From Coriobacteriia bacterium (GTDB taxonomy: Bacteria > Actinomycetota > Coriobacteriia > Coriobacteriales > QAMH01), in the NCBI GenBank assembly GCA_900758075.1, contig CAAEQF010000047.1, positions 1 through 11,668 of the forward strand: a stretch of DNA of 11,668 nt, given 5' to 3'. Made by a program: the position numbers and the translations under genes. Shown in pieces: positions 1 to 6,630 of this stretch. The notes below the pieces were generated by a model. It had not been told where the DNA came from. It made no database searches and saw only the letters and a program-made list of their open reading frames with translations. Position 1 is the stretch's first letter, and every line of letters starts with the position of its first letter.

Positions 1-1425
1 ATCGGCGACTATGCGTTTTGCCGCACCGCCCTAGCGGAACTCGAAGTGCCGGACAGCGTCACGATCATTGGGGAGCATGCGTTTTTCAAGGCGAAGTCGC
101 TGCGGCGCATCGAGCTCGGAGAGGGCATCGTCAGCATCGGCGTCGATGCGTTTACCGACACGGCGCTCGAGGAGCTGCGTATCCCGGCCTCCATCCGCGA
201 ACTCGCCTATCCGCTCGTCAATCACACGGGCCTTGTCTGCGCGGGAAATGACGCCACGTTCACAATCGATCCGGGCAGCGAGACCCTGTTCTTCGACGAG
301 GCCGGCGGACTGTACCGCAGGGCAGACGACGGGCTGCACTTCGTGAAGATGTTCGCGCAAGATGTCGTGGAGTACGAGATTCTGCCATCCACGACCTTCA
401 TCGATGCCCAGGCGTTCTTCAACTACCTGACGCTTGAGGCAGTCTCGATTCCCGACAGCGTGGTCGAGGTCGGCCGTGCGGCGTTTTCCGGCTGCAAGAA
501 GCTTCGCGCAGTTCGTCTGGGAAACTCAGTCAAGACCATTGGCATGGACGCTTTTTTGAACACGTCGCTCGAGCGGCTGCGCATTCCGGCGTCGGTCGAG
601 TCTATCGGAGCCAAGGCGCTCATCACGAACGGTGCCCACCATGGCAGGCAGGCCCCCTCGCTCAAGTCGGTCACCGTCGACGCCGATAACGAGCGTTTCT
701 ACACCGTGCCGGGGCTTTTGTGCGAGAGGATCGACGACTCCTCGTCGCGTATCGTGCTGTACACGGGCGAGGTTGCGAGCCTGACGATACCCGACGATGT
801 CATCGAGATAGCCTCGTACGCGTTCAACGGCACGCGCCTTCTCAGCGAGCTGTTCATCAGCACGCACGTGTCAAAGATCAGCATGTGCGGTCTCACGGTC
901 GATTGCGTCATCGAGCACCTGCACATAGATCTCGAAGAGCCCGTCGAAGGGCACGACAGCTTCGACTTGCATTTCCCCGATACGACGCGTGCCGCGATGG
1001 AGGTGTCGGTTGCCTTGGGCTCTGCCTACCACCTGAACCTCCCCGAGATTCTGCGGCACTACGACAACACGATCGTCAACACCTACGACATCGGCACGAA
1101 CACGCTGAGCGAGAACCTCGAGCTCTACCGGCAGGCGCAGCTCATCATCGAGCGCCTCAAGGACCCGATCTTCATGACCGACTCGAACAAGAGCATCTGC
1201 GACGCGTTCATGGATCGTGAGGCATGCGCCATCTGCGTCGATGCGGCGCGTCACGATGACCGCGCGATGATCGACGACCTGGTCGCGCTGGGGTATCTGA
1301 CCGGCGACAACATCATGCAGGCGATCGACGAGGTGGGACGCCTGCAGGATGCGGCGATGACCGGGTATCTGCTCGAGATAAAGCGCCGGCATTTTGGCAT
1401 TGGCTCTTTGGACTTCGACCTGTAG
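1..1425 (+). CDS. BspA-type leucine-rich repeat protein (5' end outside window)
   Basis: The frame is open from base 1, so the start lies upstream; 474 residues are visible. The GTG at 46 is internal: the LRR pattern (IGDYAF, then LEVPDSV) already runs through bases 1-45. About eight BspA-like units (LRR_5 family) can be read, each of the form IGxxAFxxxxLxxLxIPxSV. They are broken by two islands (about 190-375 and 650-790) of the type these proteins often carry between repeats. From about base 960 the protein becomes helical and non-repetitive, ending in a Tyr-Leu-Leu-Glu-rich helix. No LPXTG, choline-binding or transmembrane anchor is seen at the C terminus; a signal peptide cannot be judged. 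The stop codon lies inside the ribosome binding site of the VWA gene, so the two are probably translationally coupled. Likely role (inferred): binding or recognition subunit for the MoxR/VWA machine that follows. Confidence 0.85.
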   Translation: MGDYAFCRTALAELEVPDSVTIIGEHAFFKAKSLRRIELGEGIVSIGVDAFTDTALEELRIPASIRELAYPLVNHTGLVCAGNDATFTIDPGSETLFFDEAGGLYRRADDGLHFVKMFAQDVVEYEILPSTTFIDAQAFFNYLTLEAVSIPDSVVEVGRAAFSGCKKLRAVRLGNSVKTIGMDAFLNTSLERLRIPASVESIGAKALITNGAHHGRQAPSLKSVTVDADNERFYTVPGLLCERIDDSSSRIVLYTGEVASLTIPDDVIEIASYAFNGTRLLSELFISTHVSKISMCGLTVDCVIEHLHIDLEEPVEGHDSFDLHFPDTTRAAMEVSVALGSAYHLNLPEILRHYDNTIVNTYDIGTNTLSENLELYRQAQLIIERLKDPIFMTDSNKSICDAFMDREACAICVDAARHDDRAMIDDLVALGYLTGDNIMQAIDEVGRLQDAAMTGYLLEIKRRHFGIGSLDFDL

Positions 1426-1429
1426 GAGG
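1424..1429 (+). promoter_or_regulatory. Ribosome binding site AGGAGG for the VWA gene
   Basis: A perfect AGGAGG overlaps the TAG stop of the LRR gene and lies 5 nt before ATG 1435. It decides the start: an in-frame GTG at 1429 overlaps the site itself and cannot use it. The overlap points to translational coupling between the LRR and VWA genes. Confidence 0.8.
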
Positions 1430-1434
1430 TGAAC

Positions 1435-3189
1435 ATGCCCTCGGTACCCGAAATACGAGATACCAAGCTCAGGCGTCGCAAAGAAGAGGACGTCTTGGGC
1501 AAAGACATCATCGACGAGCTTCGCGTGCAGCTTATGCTCAAGTTCAGGTTCCTCGACCTCGCGCTGTGGAGGATGGACCTGGTTCCTCTGCGCGCAGGCG
1601 CGCGCTACCCGATGGCAACGGATGCGAACGAGATCATCTACGACCCGCCGCGCGTCATCGCGCGCTATCGCGAGTCGTTCGACGAATCGGTGCGCGACTA
1701 CCTACACATGATCTTGCACTGCGTGTTCAGGCACCCGTTCGACAAAAGCCACAAGAACAAGGAAGCGTGGTGGCTCACGTGCGACATGATTGTCGAGGGC
1801 GTCGCGATGGATATGTGCGGCGACCGCTTCGTGAGTGCAGACGATGAAGCCCGCAAGCTGGTGTTGAGCGAGATGCGCATGCTCGCCGGCAGCCTGGCTC
1901 CGGGCAAGGTCTACAAGCTCCTGCTCGAGGCGGTGCTCGCTCCCGAGGGGCAGGCGTTTCGCGGCATTACCACGGACAAGATCAACGAGTGGCATGCGCT
2001 GTTCGAGCGCGACAACCACGAGGCCTGGCCTGCGAACGCCGACTCGAGCGAGAAAAGCGACCAGACGGAGCCGGGCTCCACGGAGGAGATCTCGCAAAAC
2101 GACGAGAATCCTGACGAGGGCACCCAGGACAAGTTCCTCGACACGAGCGGCGGCGAGAACTCTGACCAAAGCGACAACGATGACCAAGACCAAGAGCAAC
2201 AGAGCATGCAGGCGATGCTCAACCAGGATGCGGACGATTCGCAAGACGGTTCCGATGACATAGACGACGAGCCATCTGACGATTCTCAAGACGATGGGCA
2301 TGACGGAACCGACGAGGTAGGCGACCAATCCGACCAGGGCGGCAAAGACGAGACGATGGAGACTGACGAGGATAGCACCTCCGGCGACGACGAGCTCGAC
2401 GACCGCGGCAAGGACAATCAGACGGACCAAAGCGAGCAGGACTGGAAAGACATTTCCGAGCAGATCGAGATGAACCTGCAGACGTTCTCGAGCGAATGGG
2501 GCGACCAGGCGGGAAGCCTTATTGCCAACCTGCACATCGCAAATCGCAAAGTGGTCGACTATTCCGAGTTCTTGCGCAAGTTCATGACGCTTTCGGAGGA
2601 GATGAAGATCAACCAAGACGAGTTTGACTACATCTACTACACCTACGGGCTGGACGTCTATGGCAACACGCCGCTCATCGAGCCGCTCGAGTACATAGAG
2701 ACGCACCGTGTCCGTGAATTCGTCATAGCGATCGACACGTCCGAATCTGTGAGTGGCCCGCTTGTGCGCAAGTTCCTCGAGCACACGTTCCAGATCCTCA
2801 AGGAATCGCAGGACTATACGCGCGATGTGAACGTCCATGTGATCCAATGCGACGCGAAGGTACAGGCGGACACCAAGATTACCGACCTGCGCGACGTAGA
2901 CAAGCTCATGGAGGGCTTCTACATCCGCGGCTTCGGCGGCACGGACTTCCGTCCCGTGTTCGACTACGTCGACTCGCTCAAGAAGCGCGGTGAGCTGAAG
3001 GACCTCAAGGGGCTCATCTACTTTACCGACGGCTACGGGCAGTTCCCGGAGAAGATGCCCGAGTACGAGACGGCGTTCGTTTTCCTAGACGAAGGCGAGC
3101 GCGAGACGCCCAAGGTCCCGCCTTGGGCGATGAAGGTCCTCATCGACGAAGACGGCATCAACAGGTTCAAGACGACCATCGTCAAGTGA
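1435..3189 (+). CDS. VWA-like protein with N-terminal putative metallopeptidase-like domain (DUF2201 type)
   Basis: 584 residues from ATG 1435, chosen because AGGAGG sits 5 nt upstream. Residues about 1-200 resemble the putative metallopeptidase-like domain of DUF2201 proteins. The expected HExxH site reads H91-M-I-L-H95 followed by CVFRH100, so the catalytic Glu is missing. Residues about 203-336 are a low-complexity Asp/Glu/Ser/Gln linker (about 50 acidic residues by hand count). Residues about 340-584 form the VWA-like domain. It has a MIDAS DTSES (D434, S436, S438), GGTD with T503, and FTDGYG with D532, so metal binding looks intact. DUF2201-type VWA proteins are typically encoded beside MoxR AAA+ ATPases, as here. 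No signal peptide or membrane segment is seen, so a cytosolic location is inferred. Likely role: adaptor presenting substrate to the ATPase. The substrate is unknown. Confidence 0.88.
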   Translation: MPSVPEIRDTKLRRRKEEDVLGKDIIDELRVQLMLKFRFLDLALWRMDLVPLRAGARYPMATDANEIIYDPPRVIARYRESFDESVRDYLHMILHCVFRHPFDKSHKNKEAWWLTCDMIVEGVAMDMCGDRFVSADDEARKLVLSEMRMLAGSLAPGKVYKLLLEAVLAPEGQAFRGITTDKINEWHALFERDNHEAWPANADSSEKSDQTEPGSTEEISQNDENPDEGTQDKFLDTSGGENSDQSDNDDQDQEQQSMQAMLNQDADDSQDGSDDIDDEPSDDSQDDGHDGTDEVGDQSDQGGKDETMETDEDSTSGDDELDDRGKDNQTDQSEQDWKDISEQIEMNLQTFSSEWGDQAGSLIANLHIANRKVVDYSEFLRKFMTLSEEMKINQDEFDYIYYTYGLDVYGNTPLIEPLEYIETHRVREFVIAIDTSESVSGPLVRKFLEHTFQILKESQDYTRDVNVHVIQCDAKVQADTKITDLRDVDKLMEGFYIRGFGGTDFRPVFDYVDSLKKRGELKDLKGLIYFTDGYGQFPEKMPEYETAFVFLDEGERETPKVPPWAMKVLIDEDGINRFKTTIVK

Positions 3190-3218
3190 GCTACAAGTCA
3201 CAGGAAGGGACTTGCGAT

Positions 3219-5543
3219 ATGAACATTCAAGCGGCAAAAGACCAGGTAAAAGACACCGTGGAGGCGTATCTTGCCAAAGACGATGCCGGCATGTACGTCA
3301 TCGACCCCGTCCACCAGCGCCCTGTGTTCCTCGTGGGCGCGCCCGGCATCGGCAAGACGGCCATCATGAGCCAGGTCGCGCGCGAGCTGGGCATCGGCAT
3401 GGTGTCCTACTCCATGACGCACCACACGCGCCAAAGCGCGCTCGGCTTGCCGAGCATCGAGGAAAAAGAGTTCGGCGGGCACACGTACAAGGCGTCCGAG
3501 TACACCATGTCCGAGATCGTCGCGGCCATCTACGACTACATGAGCAACACGGGGCTCCGCCAGGGCATTTTGTTCCTCGACGAGATCAACTGCGTATCCG
3601 AAACGCTCTATCCCTCGATGCTGCAGTTCTTGCAATTCAAGACATTCGGCAAGCACAAGGTGCCCGATGACTGGGTGATCGTGTGCGCCGGCAACCCGCC
3701 CGAGTACAACCGCTCCGTTCACGAGTTCGACATCGTCACGCTCGACCGTCTGCGCGAAATCGACGTCGAGCCCGACTACGGCGTCTGGAAGAACTACGCC
3801 AAGGAGCAGGGGCTGCACCCAGCGGTCACGACCTTCCTCGAGGCGAAGAACGACTGCTTCTACAAAGTGGAGTCCAAGCCGGGCGGCGGCAAGTCCTTCG
3901 TGACGGCGCGTGGCTGGGAAGACCTCGCCGACATCATCGCCACCTACGAGCAGCTGGGCAAGCCGGTCAACCGCGACCTGTTCGCGCAGTTCCTCAAAGA
4001 CGAGGACATCGCAGACCAGTTTGCCGTGTACTACACGCTGTTCGAGAAGTACCGCTCCGACTACCAGGTGGGCAAGATCTTGTCGGGGTACGCGACCGAC
4101 GCCATCAGGAAGCGCGCGAAGGGGGCCGAGTTCGACGAGCGCGTCGCGCTTCTGAGCCTGCTGCTCGACGCTATCGCGGGGGAGTGCGCGAAGGCGCTCG
4201 ACCAGGAGGGCGTCGTGCTCGACCTGCGCGATGTCCTGCGTGAGGTCAAGCCCGAGCTCCTCGACGGCAAGACGGTCGACGAGACCCTGCATCCACGCAT
4301 CGAGCGCCGCGAGCTCGAGCTTGCGCGCCGTATGGACGCCGGCATCGCATCGAAGGCGTTCGTGCGCAAGGAGCGCTTCGTAATCGGCAAGCTGCGCGCC
4401 TTTGCGGCGCAGTGCACTGCCGAGAAGACCCCTGGCGGCGACACTGCGTTCCACACGCTCGAGCGCTGCTACAAGACCGAGGTTGAAAAGATCAAGCCGC
4501 TCGTGGACGCCGCCAACGAGAAGATCGACAACGCGTTCGACTTCGTCGACGACTGCTTCGCCAACCGCGAGATGCTCGTGTTCCTCGCGGAGCTGACGAC
4601 GCGTCAGACCACGACGAACTTCATCTCGCACTACGGCAACGAGAAGTACTACGCGCACAACGACGAGCTGCAGGTCGACCAGACGCGCACGAGCCTTTCC
4701 GCGCGCATCAAGGGGCTCGACGAAGACGACATCGTCCGTCCGATCGACGAGGTCTCGCAGTCCCACATCACGTCCGTCGACATCAGCGGTGCCGTCGGCT
4801 TCAGGGGCGGCGACGCCCAGACGCCCGTCAAGGCCGAGGGCGGGATCACGGACGCGGAGCTTGCCGAGTACTACAGCGGCAAGCAGTTCGAATACGGCTT
4901 TGCCTCGATGAGCAAGATGAACCTGCTCGCCCACACCATCAAGGGCAAGCGCGTGCTGGACGTGTGCTGCCGCCGCGGCAAGGGCGTCTACAAGTTCAGC
5001 GCGAAGATCGCCCCGGGTGGGCACGTCATCGGCACTGACTGGAACCCCGACTACATCGACGACGCTATTGCCGGCATGGACCGCGCCTGGCACGACAACG
5101 GACTCAAGGAAAACAACATGGAGTTCCGCGTCGCGTTCCCCGAGAAGCTCATCGACGCGGGAATCGGCGATGGGACCATGGAAGTCGTCTACATCAACAA
5201 CGTCATGACGTTGCTCTACGACCAGGAACGCGCCCTGCAAGAGTTTGCCCGCGTGCTCAAGCCCGGTGGTCTGCTCATCCTCGAGACGATTTTCGCCGAC
5301 CGTCCGCGTGACGAGAAGGTGGTCGAGGCGGCGCGTCGTATCGGCAACAGCATCCAGGCAGCGCGCACGCAAGACGAGAACTTCGCGTGGCTTGCCGAGG
5401 CGGGCTTTGGCGACCCAGCCGTCGAAGAGGCATACGACGTCGCGGCGAACCGCGGGTTCAAGGCGAGCCACACGGTCGAGACGGTGCCGGGCGACGAGGA
5501 TGTGAAGTATCAGGCGGTCTCGGTCTACGTGCACAAGAAGTAG
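3219..5543 (+). CDS. MoxR-type AAA+ ATPase fused to a class I SAM methyltransferase
   Basis: 774 residues. ATG 3219 is chosen because it follows AGGAAGG (3202-3208) and begins the conserved sequence; the open frame upstream to 3123 only overlaps the VWA gene. AAA+ part: Walker A GAPGIGKT (residues 40-47), Walker B LFLDE with D121/E122, sensor-1 Asn N159 (AGNPPEYN), and LDRLR (175-179) with a likely arginine finger. A helical lid and C-terminal region continue to about residue 520. After a linker of about 30-50 residues comes a Rossmann methyltransferase: motif I VLDVCCRRGKG from V579, acidic D607 (IGTDW), motif IV near VVYINNV (656), and LKPGG (680-684). Motif I departs from the usual DxGCGxG. 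The gene is 29 nt after the VWA gene, in the same operon. Role inferred: ATP-driven remodelling with the VWA partner plus a methylation or SAM-binding function. Methyl acceptor unknown. Confidence 0.88.
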   Translation: MNIQAAKDQVKDTVEAYLAKDDAGMYVIDPVHQRPVFLVGAPGIGKTAIMSQVARELGIGMVSYSMTHHTRQSALGLPSIEEKEFGGHTYKASEYTMSEIVAAIYDYMSNTGLRQGILFLDEINCVSETLYPSMLQFLQFKTFGKHKVPDDWVIVCAGNPPEYNRSVHEFDIVTLDRLREIDVEPDYGVWKNYAKEQGLHPAVTTFLEAKNDCFYKVESKPGGGKSFVTARGWEDLADIIATYEQLGKPVNRDLFAQFLKDEDIADQFAVYYTLFEKYRSDYQVGKILSGYATDAIRKRAKGAEFDERVALLSLLLDAIAGECAKALDQEGVVLDLRDVLREVKPELLDGKTVDETLHPRIERRELELARRMDAGIASKAFVRKERFVIGKLRAFAAQCTAEKTPGGDTAFHTLERCYKTEVEKIKPLVDAANEKIDNAFDFVDDCFANREMLVFLAELTTRQTTTNFISHYGNEKYYAHNDELQVDQTRTSLSARIKGLDEDDIVRPIDEVSQSHITSVDISGAVGFRGGDAQTPVKAEGGITDAELAEYYSGKQFEYGFASMSKMNLLAHTIKGKRVLDVCCRRGKGVYKFSAKIAPGGHVIGTDWNPDYIDDAIAGMDRAWHDNGLKENNMEFRVAFPEKLIDAGIGDGTMEVVYINNVMTLLYDQERALQEFARVLKPGGLLILETIFADRPRDEKVVEAARRIGNSIQAARTQDENFAWLAEAGFGDPAVEEAYDVAANRGFKASHTVETVPGDEDVKYQAVSVYVHKK

Positions 5544-5566
5544 CTTTCTGCCCCTGACGGACTGGC

Positions 5567-5572
5567 TATACT
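5567..5572 (+). promoter_or_regulatory. Possible -10 element (TATACT) for the dehydrogenase gene
   Basis: TATACT preceded by C matches the -10 consensus at five of six positions. No convincing -35 is seen (CTTTCT at 17-bp spacing). A transcript starting about 7 nt downstream would begin inside the 5' arm of the terminator hairpin and so would escape it. The same CTATACT hexamer context occurs upstream of the macrodomain and ilvE genes. Confidence 0.35.
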
Positions 5573-5612
5573 GGAACCCTGGTATGCGATTGCTGCCGGG
5601 GTTCCTTTTCTT
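5573..5612 (+). terminator. Intrinsic terminator of the LRR-VWA-MoxR operon
   Basis: GGAACCC (5573-5579) pairs with GGGTTCC (5599-5605). The stem extends inward through a T-G wobble, GG/CC and further pairs to about 12 bp around a 9-nt loop. TTTTCTT (5606-5612) follows directly. It lies 29 nt after the MoxR-methyltransferase stop. Confidence 0.85.
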
Positions 5613-5624
5613 ATGGAGGCGCAT

Positions 5625-6614
5625 ATGAAGCTGCTGGTCATCGGCGATAGAGCCCGCACCGAGAAATTCCTGCCCGATTTGCCCATTGTGGGAGAGACCG
5701 AGCTTGTCGTCGTGGAACGCGGCACGAGCGACGAGGACATCCTGCGGAAAGCGGAAGATGCCGATGCGATTTTGGCCGATGCGATTTCTCCCGTGTCCGC
5801 CAAGCTCATAGACGGGATGCCCAACCTCAAGATGATCCACTCCGAGGGCGTCGCGTTCAACGCGATCGACGGCGAGGCGGCGGCGCGGCGGGGTATCTAC
5901 GTGTGCAACAATCGGGGCGTCAACGCGGTAGCTGTTGCCGAGCAGACGCTCCTGCTCATCTTGGGCGTTCTCAAGCACGTCGTCGAAGGTGATGCGGCCG
6001 TGCGCGCGGGCAGGCAGATCGCGTACAAGGAGCAGCTCATGGTGAGCGGCATCGAGGAGCTCTCCGGCATGACCGTCGGGCTCATCGGCTTTGGCGCTAT
6101 CGCGCGCGAGGTGGCAAAGCGCCTGAACGCCTTCGATGCGGACGTCGTCTACACCAAGCGCCACAGGCTCGACGAGGCCGAGGAGCGTCTTTTGAGCGTG
6201 CGCTATCTCGGACGTGCCGAGCTTCTGGCTGCAAGCGACATCGTGAGCGTGCACGTGCCCGTGACAGCCGAGACGCGCGGCATGGTAGGCGATGCGTTCT
6301 TCGCGCAGATGAAGCAAGGGTCCTGCCTGGTGAACACGGCGCGCGGAGAGATCGTCGACAACGAGGCGCTCGTGCGGGCGCTTGCGAGCGGGAAGCTGAG
6401 CGGGGCGGCGCTTGACACGGTCGCGCCCGAGCCCGTAGCCGCCGATAACCCGCTTGTGACATTACCGCCCGAACTGGCATCCCACATTCTGTTCTCGCCG
6501 CATATCGGTGGCGTGACGACGAACATGTTCGGACGCGCGCATCGTTGCGTGTGGGAGAATCTTGCGCGCGTCGCCCGCGGCGAGCGGCCCGTGAACGTCG
6601 TCAACGGGCTGTAG
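5625..6614 (+). CDS. D-isomer-specific 2-hydroxyacid dehydrogenase
   Basis: 329 residues, normal length for the family, which reduces 2-oxoacids to D-2-hydroxyacids (or the reverse) with a nicotinamide cofactor in the cytosol. ATG 5625 is preferred over ATG 5613 because GGAGG (5615-5619) lies 5 nt before it. The Rossmann loop reads G155-F-G-A-I-A160, with Ala for the last Gly. Catalytic residues are present: R240 (NTARGEIVD), E269 (VAPEP) and H293 (SPHIGG). After the second strand the sequence is YTKRH (176-180), basic where NAD-specific members have Asp, which suggests NADP(H). The C terminus NVVNG is typical. Substrate cannot be read: glyoxylate/hydroxypyruvate, a branched 2-oxoacid or phosphoglycerate-like substrates are all possible, though no ACT domain is present as in many SerA proteins. 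It stands alone between a terminator and a convergent gene. Confidence 0.9.
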   Translation: MKLLVIGDRARTEKFLPDLPIVGETELVVVERGTSDEDILRKAEDADAILADAISPVSAKLIDGMPNLKMIHSEGVAFNAIDGEAAARRGIYVCNNRGVNAVAVAEQTLLLILGVLKHVVEGDAAVRAGRQIAYKEQLMVSGIEELSGMTVGLIGFGAIAREVAKRLNAFDADVVYTKRHRLDEAEERLLSVRYLGRAELLAASDIVSVHVPVTAETRGMVGDAFFAQMKQGSCLVNTARGEIVDNEALVRALASGKLSGAALDTVAPEPVAADNPLVTLPPELASHILFSPHIGGVTTNMFGRAHRCVWENLARVARGERPVNVVNGL

Positions 6615-6630
6615 GAGGCTTGTTGGCCTG

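Noticed and set aside
1702..2847. 381-residue minus-strand open frame rich in Val, Leu and Ile that looks membrane-like
   Set aside because: Its hydrophobic stretch is the reverse complement of the Asp/Glu codons in the acidic linker of the VWA protein. The sense frame has clear MIDAS motifs.
3123..3218. Longer N terminus for the MoxR ATPase from an upstream in-frame start
   Set aside because: It would overlap the VWA gene by 67 nt, is Arg/His-rich shadow sequence, and ATG 3219 has its own AGGAAGG site.
3198..6317. 1039-residue open frame on the minus strand
   Set aside because: It runs antisense through the MoxR-methyltransferase and dehydrogenase genes, has no recognisable domain, is rich in Val/Leu/Arg/Asp typical of a mirror of G+C-rich coding sequence, and crosses a strong + strand terminator.
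6615..6630. Terminator between the convergent dehydrogenase and macrodomain genes
   Set aside because: Only a 4-bp AGGC/GCCT hairpin with a 6-nt loop is present and there is no T-run on either side.
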